DNA of 64,000 bases from contig OX463778.1 of assembly GCA_949825025.1 (NCBI GenBank), positions 27,337,551 to 27,401,550 of the forward strand, read 5' to 3'. This document shows, one piece after another, positions 23,937-34,747 of this stretch (position 1 is the stretch's first letter; every line of letters begins with the position of its first letter). Below the pieces are notes generated by a model. The model was given only the letters and a program-made list of their open reading frames with translations. It was not told the DNA's origin and ran no database searches. A program made the position numbers and the translations under genes. Origin of the DNA: Siphlonurus alternatus (Eukaryota; Arthropoda; Insecta; Ephemeroptera; Siphlonuridae).

Positions 23937-26352
23937 CGCCAGGTACAGCCTTCTTGTCTCCTGTATACCTTGTGCGGCTGGTTTCTACCCTGAGCAGTAA
24001 ACCATCATCTTGTACGTGCAGTAAATATATATTTATTAGAGTTATAAGACCAATAGAAGTACCTTCTCATCTGAAAATAAAGGCTTTAAGTTACCGCTTT
24101 AGGAGTATCACTTCTCACGAATGTAAAATTGAATCACTAAAATTACTAACTTTTTTGACATTTAACCTTTTTTTACAACTTTTTTCACAGTATGTTAAAT
24201 AATAAAAAAAAAAACGAAGAAGTTCTAGATTTAATAGCTTTCTTTTTTTTTTTGTTTAGAAGTTAACTAACAAATGTATAATTTGTGTCATATAATTAAT
24301 ATTTATTAATTTATATGTCTGTATGTATAAGACCTACTATATCCACGGCTTTTTTATGTGACAATAAAGAAGGCCTTGCGTTACCATGTGGTATAATTTG
24401 TTCGGGATTGTCAATTTCATTGCATGATCATTAAATTATTAGTTGTGACTTTTAATTTACAACTTTTTTAAAACAAAATAAAAAAATGGAATATAATAAA
24501 AACGAGGAAGATCTAGATTTAATATAATTTTTAAATTTAGAAGTTAACTTAAAATTTCAGTGAGACTAAACCAAGTTGAAAATTGGATTTTTCTCGGAGG
24601 GTAGCTCCCTCTCTGAGAGCTAGCAAACGTCTTCAACACAAAGGCAATGTAAAACTGACAATGAGTAACAAGTTGAAAAAAAGTACGCAGGGATTAATTC
24701 AAACACGCGTGTCAGGGCTTTACTTTTGACAAGCAACACTCGTTGTGTAACAACGTTTTTGAGACTATCTGCATGCGAGTTTTATTCTTTTTTACTTGAA
24801 TTACTGGAGTGATTAATTTAATATGATTCAGCTGAAAATACCGTGTATTATTTTGTGTTTTGAAAGCATTTATTAGCTAATATTGTGAATTGTGAGCTAG
24901 GGTTGAGAAATGTTGTGGTTGCTGGGTTTAGTTCGCGCCGTGACGAATGCGGGGCGGATTTGCGGTCGCGAAGGGGCGCTTGTAACTTCCGCCCTCACGT
25001 GGCTGGCATATAGCAGCTGGTCCTCCAACTGTGATCAGCTAGCTGTTACCTATGTGCAAAGAAAAGGCGTAATCTTTTCTTGACCTGGAGTCACCGGAAG
25101 ATGACCAAGTGACTATTCTTCAAGTAAAATTGCACAAATTTGGTCCTAATATTTTTAAAACAGTCGTGGTTGTAGTTTCCAACTGTATGAAATTTGTCCC
25201 AACAAGCTCTAAGATAGTGAAAAAATAATTTAATATTTAATCCAAAATCATGAAGTACTGAAACTTGCATGAGAGTTTCTTGAATGGAACTATCCAATTT
25301 GAAGGTTGAATATTTATTAACAATTCAATCATGATCGAATTCTCACGAGCAGTAGAACAATAGCGACGAGAGTTTGTCTATATAATTTTGTCTTTTCTGC
25401 CTCTAGTTTTTAACTGAGGGGGTATGACCGGAAACCAAGTGTGGTTTGTGTGTATTCGGGTTTCTCGTCGGTGAGGTATATCGAGCAAACCGCTAATAAG
25501 TCGAGCACCCCACGCTGCTGCACCTCTTATCGCACCCCACCCCCCGTGTCGATACCAACCCTACCTGCACACAATCGACCATCTGGGGCTGATAGTAACC
25601 GTGTGACACGATACTTCCCGTAACATTATTAATTAATTCGATGGATCAAACGAGGGGGGACATTGCTGGAGAAAATATTTTTTAACTAACAAACAACCTG
25701 TGGGAAGGTTGTATGAATGACATCTGTCACATTCGATCAGTAAATAAATATCTCTATGATGAAGAAAAGGAATAAATTTGATCAATATTTTTACTATACA
25801 GTCATTACAAATCGTTATCATGCAGTGAAAAGAAATAAGAAACGTCATACAGGGCCTCAATATTATAATTATATTATAGGTGCATATTTTACTTTTGATT
25901 AATAACAATTTATAACTGCATCATACTTTAATGGGAAATATTATTATAAGATAACTTTCAGTGTAATATTTTCGGACCATTTTTTTTTTTTTTAAATACT
26001 GTATGCTAAAATGCAAGTTTCTTCACACATACTGCATGGTTGTGATGGAACGTATTGCATGTAACAAGCAACAATTAACGCAGGTACATATATGATAACT
26101 ATCACTTTCATGAGACTTACACAGCCTCGGCGGTGACACTTTATTGACTTGGTGCAGGAAAAGCATTGTCAGGGCGTGGCAGCCGTCTGACTATGTAGGC
26201 CAGAAGGCGTGCAGCAGTATTGCATATCGGGTGCACAATCCTCAACTTATAGTTGTCTATCAAATCCGACCTAAGATTCCCTACTTTCTGATCTGCGCAA
26301 TTCTGCAATGAAGCTTGTCACAACGCCAGACGCATGCAGATCTGTTGGAGAC

Positions 26353-26388
26353 CAAGATCCCTTTACTATTATAAGTAAAGGGATCTTG
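26353..26388. repeat. Perfect 15-bp stem hairpin
   Basis: CAAGATCCCTTTACT and its exact inverse AGTAAAGGGATCTTG are separated by six bases. It could be a cruciform-forming site or the core of a small element. There is no T run to suggest a terminator and no match to a microRNA that I recognise. Confidence 0.85.
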
Positions 26389-26476
26389 TTGAAGACAGTA
26401 AGACAACGTTTCTTTGAAACTCTTCTTGTTATTTTCTCCCTCTCTCGGTGTTTCCAAAGAGGTCTCGATATAGTCA

Positions 26477-26598
26477 ATAGATCTGTTCCTATATATACAA
26501 TCAGAAATATTATTTGATGATCCTTATGTTCCATGTACAGAAGGTTCATCAATAATAATCGATTATTTCTGATTGTATGTATTAACGAACAGACCTAT
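26477..26598. repeat. Imperfect inverted repeat (~44-bp arms)
   Basis: The left arm contains ACAATCAGAAATA.TATT and TTGATGA; the right arm contains TCATCAA, AATA and TATTTCTGATTGTAT, then GAACAGACCTAT against ATAGATCTGTTC. Several indels separate the arms, so it is an old foldback or a chance hairpin. It lies about 90 bases from the perfect hairpin at 26353. Confidence 0.65.
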
Positions 26599-29300
26599 AA
26601 TCTGATTGCTATATATACTATAAATAGCTCAGCTGATCCGAGTGCTGGAAAGGACTTGTTAGTTCGGCCAAATTTCGCCCTGATCGCCGTAAGGACAAAA
26701 CGACCACATTTTTTTTATCTTGTCTTTTATTATAGCTTACACTCCTTGCGTAAGATTAACAACCTTGATAATATTTTTTTTTGTCACATAGAAAACGTTT
26801 TGTTTTTTCTGATATGATATAAACACCAATTATATATTATCACATTGAATCTAATTGTGTGTGTTTATTTCACGCCATACCAATCATATAGTGGAAAGTA
26901 AACAATGCAATGGATGCTGCTGCCATCTCTTGGTGAAGAAAAGTTTCCCACGCAGGGACCGTACATTCTTTATTTAGGCAACCCTTCATGGAATTTGCAA
27001 AATTGTTTCCCACAAGCTCACGATGATTTTTTTTTCCCGCTGTGGAAGGGTGTCTGTGTGATTGCTCACAGGTGCGACGATAGGTGACGCTATAATTTAC
27101 CTTATATGGAAGTTGAAATTCGCAATTCAGTTGCAAAATCTTAGAGTTAAATTACAGTAGGATCATTAATTTTTACTTGTTTTTTTTTTGTCTTATAGGT
27201 ATGCATTATAATTTGATGACTATAATTTTTTTTAAACACTTAATAGTAATACTATTCGTGCAAACAAAAATGTACAAATTGTGTATATTTTGTTCTTGAA
27301 ATGTAGAAATATTAAATTTGAATGGATATAATTATCATATCTTGTGCATGGTATATTATAAATATATATAAAACAAGAAAATTTAATAGAGAAATATTTC
27401 TTGCTTTACATGGATATTTTTGTGTTATGTAAATAACTTTGTAATAATATATTTGATTACGTCATGATGAAGCAACTACCTTAAAGACGTTCTCTTCACA
27501 ACATTTTTTTTTTATATATATATCTTAGTACGTATTTACGAGTGTCTGTGTAACATTTTGCTTCTTTTTCTTGTTTATTTTTCATTGTCTCCGGCTATAT
27601 AGTATATAAAAAAAAGTCACGCTGTAGAAATAACTTAGTCTTTGATATTTTTCTTTTTATATAATATTATTTTTTTTTAATTCTTTTGGTGTCTGACAAA
27701 ACAAAAGGACAGCAACAGAACTGGTTACATATGAAGTCGAAGGTTGAGGAGGCTGTGATGTGAGCTGCTGCTGCGGGGTGTGGATGGATGATGCTCGTTC
27801 GCTCTCCCGCCTCCTGCTTGCTTGCTAGTCGACCGGCTACAGGAAAATTACTCCAAGAATGTCCTTTAACTTATGTGTCTGGGTATGCAAGCGGCTGCTT
27901 GGCTTCACTTACTTGTTTCAAAAGAGTACACGCATGGGCAATAGTATGTGGTCTTTAGTTTTCATATTGGTTAAGGCCAAGGACAAAACCATTTATACAA
28001 ATGTACATCCAGGTCTTATTTAGTGAATGGATTTCTAGTAAAAAAAAAACTAGTTCTAAATGTACTCCGATGATGACGCTAGTGTTGTTTTAAATAACAG
28101 ACCGAGCGCATACGCCCTCAACGAGGGAAGTGAGAACTGCAGTTTAGCAACTCAAAATACGACTCGGATGTCTTTGGTTTTCACCACAAAATATAAAAAG
28201 AACGAACAATTGAATTCAGCGCATGTAAATTAAATCGGCTTAATTACTCAAGAGGACCCATAAATTTAAAACATCTAAATGATAAGTGGCCATGCAGCAT
28301 TGATTGTAATGTACCGTAGACATGTTACATAGAATACGAAGTCATCATACATTTTTAATTGGGGTATATAAAGTGCGAGAATTGACTTAATTGGGTCCTC
28401 ATACAATTTTAAAATTTTAGAATAATTTTAGATTGCTCAATGAAAGAGTCTATCAAAGGAAGCCCGAGGTTCACATTATTTTGTCCATGAGGGTATAATA
28501 TACCATAATTGCAACGTACGCTTGTAATATATTATAATAATAAACTGCTTCTCAGTATATAATAACCCTGTTGATGTATTTTACGCTGCACTAAAGGTTA
28601 TCAATATACGATCAGAGAGTTTAAAAAACATAAGGACCAATTAACACTTTTAATAGGGTACTGATTATCTTTAATATATACCCTCACTTAACTGATATTG
28701 TTATTAGTATTATATTATTATGTAATTATATGTTATATTTTATTTAATGTATATAATTTTGTATAATTTTAATACAACAGAAGAGTGTGTTAAATAGTGC
28801 GTAATGTTTTTATTTGAGAGCATCATGCAGTGCTTGTAAGTATATATTATAAAGCATGCATGTTAATTATATAAGCACTTTAAGAAGGCAATTTCCGTTA
28901 CTATAGAAGGTCCAATGAACAACAAAGGGTTCATTTATGGAAATATGGATAATAATTAATCATTTTACTGTTGTTTCCCGAGTCATATATATTAGTATAA
29001 AATAAATATTATATAATACAACATATTATATAGCTCCATAAGTGCTATATAACAGTTGAATTACCACAATAATTGCTTGTATAACATGCATCTGCCTTAT
29101 ATTATATAGCATGTCAACATGCTAATTACGCCGGTATTGCACGAAACATTTGGTATAGTATATTAATTTATTGCATAAAATATGGACAATTTTTCTTGAC
29201 ATCAAGAAGCATTCAAGAATATAAATATATTCTTGAAACTCTTGAAAGCGACGTGCATGTAAATTTAAGTTCGCAAGAAATTTGGAATTTGTTCTTTTAA

Positions 29301-29711
29301 GGGCATTGGGTGTAGCACCGGTAGTTGGCAACACTGACGTATCTTCACCATGTTAATTTTTGATCATTGCTCCTCGGAGTAATTTTTATGCTAGAGCTAA
29401 GCTGATTGCTGTAGTATCAAGATAATTAGTAGCCCAAGTGCACAATTTTGCTAAATAAAGCCTGATTTAAAGAAAATATTTTTTTTTTATATTTTAGAAA
29501 AATGCATGTAAATTTAAAAAATTACTAAAAAATACTTTTCTTTAAATTAGGCTTTATTTAGCCAAATTGTGCACTTGAGCTACTAATTATCTTGATACTA
29601 CAGCAATCAGCTTAGCTCTAGCATAAAAATTACTCCGAGGAGCAATGATCAAAAATTAACATGGTGAAGATACGTCAGTGTTGCCAACTACCGGTGCTAC
29701 ACCCAATGCCC
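29301..29711. mobile_element. Foldback MITE with GGGCATTGGGTG ends and TTAA duplication
   Basis: GGGCATTGGGTGTAGCACCG at the left end is mirrored at the right. Pairing continues for roughly 170 bases per arm, including CAACACTGACGTATCTTCAC and its inverse. TTAA flanks both sides (29297-29300 and 29712-29715). The AT-rich loop is about 50-60 bases. Different in sequence from the palindrome at 22690, but with the same TTAA-GGG...CCC-TTAA layout. Confidence 0.9.
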
Positions 29712-30310
29712 TTAATATAAATTAAATATCGTGTATTATAGTATTTTTGAGCAATGAAAGTCTCTTTTTACAAGGACTTGAACTTTAATTTTTAAGGCAA
29801 AATTGTATCGTGTAATGTATTTCACATTTATCAGAACAGCATCGTGATGTTCGCGGTTTTTTTGCGCCGCCTCGGTAACTCGCGGATTTACAATATATCT
29901 TCCTGAGCTCAGGTGGTGATCTGAGGATACCAGCAGCAGCCCACGGCCGGTCATACAGCAGGCGCTAGCGGTAGCTGCAGCAGCCGGATTTATCGTCCTG
30001 CTGCTGCTGGTCAGGTAGCTCGCGCCCACCTTGAATCTCGCCGCTAGCTAGCCGGCCATGACCATCGCGAGTCTATCGGCTACCCTGTTGACTGGATCAA
30101 CACCCCCCACTTTTAGCAATAAACTTTATATATGACTAATGTCAGTGTAGTTTTAATTCTTTACCTTCTTCGTGGAGAATTTGCATATTTGGATATTTAT
30201 GGCAACAAACGGTACACTGCAATCATTAACTCAAAATAAATTAGGTATATAATATATTGTTATGATTTGTGCAACATATGAACCGTAATGTTGTGTCCCA
30301 ATGCACAATT

Positions 30311-30456
30311 AGAGACCATTAGAGACCTCCGTGTCTTATGGATAAAAATTTGAGTCTTATTTGACTAAATTTTTCAGAGCTTCACGGGATCTGAAAATTC
30401 GGATAAAATTTCTGGTCATATGAGACAGGAGGTCTCTTCTATTATAAATGGTCTCT
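30311..30456. repeat. Small inverted-repeat element with AGAGACCAT ends
   Basis: AGAGACCAT..AGAGACCTCC..GTCT at the left pairs with AGAC.GGAGGTCTCT..ATGGTCTCT at the right across about 145 bases. The right arm carries a ten-base insertion. No clear target duplication. Possibly an old MITE. Confidence 0.6.
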
Positions 30457-31142
30457 GGCATATACAATGTGTTATCATTTTGAATATATAATGCAAAATG
30501 GAACTGTGAGCATAACTACTGCAGCATTTTTTTTTTACGAGTATAATTATAATGAAATAAACTTTATATAAACAACGTTGATAGTTGTTATGTTATGGTC
30601 ACTTTATTTATATTGAATAAACATGGAAGTTACCTAATTTAATGACACTATAATAATTATGTAATTTAAAAACTTAATATAATATATAATAAAAAAACAC
30701 ATAAAAAGTGTTCTAGGTTTTTATGACAAATTTAAATTCCCTCGCATTTTCATTAAACAAGGTAGACTGTGTCGTGCAGGCCATATAAAATCTGTGCTCG
30801 CCTGGTAATGATGGCAGTCGCACGTAGGTGTCACAAGGTATGTCTGCAGATTGTTTGAAGCCTGCATGGTCAGAGAGACCTTATAGTCAGCTGCTCGAGG
30901 CTCTATAATATAAATTAGATATTAAAGTTTACTGTTTAGTCTGCCACTTTTATGTAGCACCGTTGTTTTGCTATAATACTGGTATGTCGTTCTCCATTAA
31001 TGTATAAAATACTCCATGGACTAAGAGAGGGTGCAGGTGACGTTTAATATGGTCTATAGTCATGGCTAATTATGAACATTGCATCATGAATGGAAGATGC
31101 TGACACTGATATAAAACAGATGTCAGGCAGAATCATAAATCC

Positions 31143-31145
<3 letters not shown>

Positions 31146-31180
<35 letters not shown>
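31146..31180. repeat. (TA)n microsatellite
   Basis: About 17 TA units. Confidence 0.93.
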
Positions 31181-31183
<3 letters not shown>

Positions 31184-31784
31184 TTTTATCATTTGACTCA
31201 TTTCTGCAAATGTATATGCAGCAGCAAATTACGCAATCCATATATAATATATGTAAAATATAAAGAAAATATTTTTAATATAACTGTATAGTCTGATCAC
31301 AAAGGTATTATATAGAAAATTTAGATATCAATTTGATTTTCAATATAATGTAACAAACCGTTTTATTTTTTCTATTATATTTATATTGCTGTATATGTCT
31401 ATATATTATAATACATGCATGTATTATTATTCCATTTGAGTTTGTATAATTATGTATATAGGCTCAAATGGAAATTTATTATTATAATATAAAACTGTTT
31501 TTGTTTGAACAAAAAACATAATATACAAAAGTTGATGCTTTTTTGATAGTAAATTTTGTAATATTTTATATATATATAAAAAAATACATAAAACATAAAA
31601 TAGGTATTTCATTGTCAGCTATCGACTAAAATCTAATCAATTATGTCAAATTTATAATATTTTATATGAATTCCTTTGTGTCAATCTTAATTTAAATCAA
31701 CATAAACATGTTAGCTAAACACATGTTTCTAAACAATAAGATAAAATGGGAATTTTGACTGCGGTAGTTTATATAGCGGTAAAC

Positions 31785-31995
31785 ACACTGCTAGAACGAC
31801 GTCTCGTGCTGGATCAAGGCTAAATTACCGCCGAGTGATCCGCACGGGGTCACGCAGGGTCGCGACCTCTCTCCGCCGCGAATTGGTCCCGTTGGTCCCC
31901 TCCCACACATACACCGGTAGATTACAGTCCGCGTGCTGTCACCGCGGCGTCGTGTGTTGACACTTGTCCGCAGATAAGAGCAGCGTCTTCACAAT
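31785..31995. promoter_or_regulatory. Strongly GC-rich patch, candidate enhancer or promoter
   Basis: Two hundred bases rich in CG dinucleotides (CCGCGAATTGG, CACCGCGGCGTCG) in otherwise very AT-rich DNA, ending with a GATA word (CAGATAAGAG). No ORF of note. The contrast in composition suggests constraint. Confidence 0.35.
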
Positions 31996-32443
31996 AACAG
32001 TTGTCGGATGTGGAATTAGGTATATAATAGATATTGAGGGGGTATAGAAGTCGAGAAGTTGTAAGTAAACGTTGAAATAAAATTGCAGTGATTTAGAATT
32101 AACTTAATATTAATTATAAGTTATACTAATATTCATAAATTACATCTGATAATACCAGATATGTCAGATAATACCTTTCGCTACATGGATTAGTGTCATG
32201 ATTATTGACATAAACTTTATTATATATATTATGGTAATGCCTTGTGTCCTTACACTGTTATAGTTAATAAGAGGGAAATAGCGAGTCAGTGATTAAAATT
32301 AGTCTGAAACAGAAACTCTGCTATATAATTATTATCATCATATATATTTTATGCTTAAACGAAATTGATGTGTCAACCCCACCCCCTAAATGTAAAAGAA
32401 CCTCCTTTGGTTTTCTTCCTGGCTATACATCCATCACTGTTGC

Positions 32444-33353
32444 CAGTGGCGGCTCGTGGGGGGTACTGCTGAACTGCAGCCACACCAGCAAAGTTGGCAG
32501 AATTATTTCATTTTTTTAAATTATATTTATATATTTTTATTTATAATTTTTCTTAATATTATGATATTTATTTATTTTTTTTTAATATTTTCTGGTAGTT
32601 TATAGTGTTATTTGTTGAAAAAACATAATTTTCTGTTAAAAAATTGAAGCAGAAAGTTTAAAACTACGAAGAAAACTGCAGCGCTTGCAGACACACGTTG
32701 TAGCGCTATCTCGGCAAATTTCTCGCTCAGTATGGGCGCTCAATGATGATCGTGTGTCTGTCTAGCGAGCAGCCTTTCTGTAGAGGCCGCTGCGGAGCTA
32801 CCAATCACAGTGATCACAGCGCCTAGCTGCCAATCACAGCGCCTGGCGCGCTGGTGCGCAAAATTTTCAAACATCTCAGAGCATTAGCAGGGTCTCTGGA
32901 GCATTAGCAGATTATCTTTTTGAGGTTTTCCTTTCGTAATAGATTAAAATTATAAGTAATTTTACATGTTATTCTATTAGCACCCCTACTTATTGTATTT
33001 CTTTTGTTTAAATTTTATATTTGCGTTTATTTTCATTTTATATACTCCGTCTCAGAAATAAGTTTATTTATTTTATGATGAATTAAATTAAAAAATTCAC
33101 GACTCTTAACTCTGAAAGTTTAATTATTACTTATTACATTTTGCAGAAAATAAATATTGGTTGCAACTACTACTTATATTTATTTTAAATGATTTTTTTT
33201 ATAAAAAAAAATGGTAGATATTTAAGCGAAAACCGAAAAAAATCGCGCCTGCGGCGGGCTACTGGGGGGCTCCGCCCCCCAGACCCCCCGAATGTATTTG
33301 CCTGCACCACTGTCAGCAGACACACCTATGTCCAAGCCCACGAACCGCCACTG
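32444..33353. mobile_element. Non-autonomous hAT-superfamily transposon (copy 2)
   Basis: The ends CAGTGGCGGCTCGTGGG and CCCACGAACCGCCACTG match at 16 of 17 inverted positions. A perfect 8-bp duplication, ACTGTTGC, flanks the element (32436-32443 and 33354-33361). The body has a GC-rich block with repeated CCAATCACAG and CAGCGCCT words (about 32785-32865) and an AATCGCGCCTGCGGCG block near the right end (33241-33256). No transposase is present. It shares that block and the end type with copy 1 but differs elsewhere, so the two are related subfamilies rather than identical copies. Confidence 0.93.
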
Positions 33354-34538
33354 ACTGTTGCTACTATCCATCTTTATTATTACTCCAACCTGAAAAACCC
33401 GTGCTAAGCAGCTAACCTGATGTGTGAGATACAAGGATTGAGACGACAGTCATGTAATCACGTGTCACTCGGCGTCGTCAGGTGCGAACCTAAGGTCAAC
33501 AACAACACGGGGCCATCAGATGAGGCGGAGATAGCTGCACTTGACTTCCGGTCTTTATCGTACACGCGGCATGGGAATTCCGCATGCACTCGCTATACAT
33601 TCTCAGAGGTGTGCTGCTGGAACGTTTATTGTAACGACTGCAATATATCATGTTACCAGACAACAGATAATAATTATTCAAATTTTAATTACATGTGTGG
33701 ACGTTTTTATTAGCCTCATGATATAAATTAAAAAAAATTAAATACATATTATGTGTAGTTTAACAATAATTATCTCTGTTTTTATTTATCTACTGCTAAA
33801 TCTATAAATCATAAGTGCTAAATTGCAATGTTTTAAAAAAAACATATATTTTCTTTCTTTACACCAAGAGAATTATAATTTATAAACATTTGATTTATAG
33901 TCTTAGTATGCACACTTGAATGACCATTCTGTACATAATATTTATTCAATACATTAATTACAAATGAGCACAATATTTATCTGTTAGACACTAGTTGCGG
34001 AGAGATGTAACTACATGTATTGTAATGTTACTTAGATTGTAATTAGCTGTGCGCGGGCAGGCGACAAGCAGCTGTAATAGAGGTACTACTGGATAATGGA
34101 TGAAGTTGCCTCATAACTCACGCACACACGAGCAATACATCAGCAAGTTACGCTTGAGGGCCCATCGTAATACGTCATAATCTCAATGTATAAAGTTCTC
34201 CATCCTCCCGTTCACGTGTATGTGGCGCCACAGTAGAGTGATTGGTGTTGACAAGTAAGTGTTACCAGTCAATCACACTGCAAGGCCAACAACACTTTTA
34301 CTGTAAATTGTTCAATTAAATAACATTACAAGGCTATTGTTTGCATGGATGACAGAAAAATATTGTTGATGTAATAGTTTGTAATATAAGTAAAAAAACA
34401 TTATGAGTTTAGCTTATTTATCGGTAATATTAATTCTATCTAATCACTTGATTAGTGTGTCCACTACAGACTTTTCGCATGTGGGGAATACTCCTCATAA
34501 TGACGCCACCAGATTTGCCTCAACTGCAGGCTGCGTGC

Positions 34539-34548
34539 GTGACGTCAC
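34539..34548. promoter_or_regulatory. Full CRE palindrome GTGACGTCAC
   Basis: Lies in a GC-rich patch about 100 bases before the long CT repeat, with CGCGTGAAC immediately after it. Confidence 0.55.
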
Positions 34549-34652
34549 GCGTGAACAACACGCATCCATTGTAGATACACGTACGTCGTGACGAGGATGC
34601 TCCTGAGCGCGGGCCGCTATTTGGACCGCCTTCTGCGGCGCCCTGATATGCT

Positions 34653-34653
<1 letters not shown>

Positions 34654-34743
<90 letters not shown>
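34654..34743. repeat. (CT)45 microsatellite
   Basis: About 90 bases of uninterrupted CT, the longest simple repeat in the window. GA/CT tracts bind GAGA-type factors in flies. It directly abuts a GC-rich patch with a CRE, which fits a regulatory setting, but it may equally be a plain microsatellite. Confidence 0.95.

Positions 34744-34747
<4 letters not shown>

Larger units (their letters stand above)
23041..29296. other. Non-coding stretch with promoter-like and GC-rich patches
   Basis: No supported gene. It holds a TATA-containing patch (23240-23390), a CRE (23927-23936), a strongly GC-rich patch (24930-25020), a C-rich patch (25490-25620), two hairpins (26353-26388 and 26477-26598), a TGCCATCTCTTGGT word (26921-26934), a CTG-bearing GC patch (27730-27850), and a weak GAGGACCCA/TGGGTCCTC pair at about 28251-28399. 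The rest is AT-rich. ORFs up to 104 codons lack splice context. Confidence 0.5.
29716..32435. other. Non-coding stretch with two GC-rich patches and an AT microsatellite
   Basis: No supported gene. A GC-rich patch with CTG runs and GCTAGC words lies at 29850-30110. Its minus-strand ORF (29736-30029) has no acceptor or homology. A second strongly GC-rich patch lies at 31785-31995, ending CAGATAAGAG (GATA site). A small inverted repeat (30311-30456) and a TA microsatellite (31146-31180) are also present. Confidence 0.5.
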
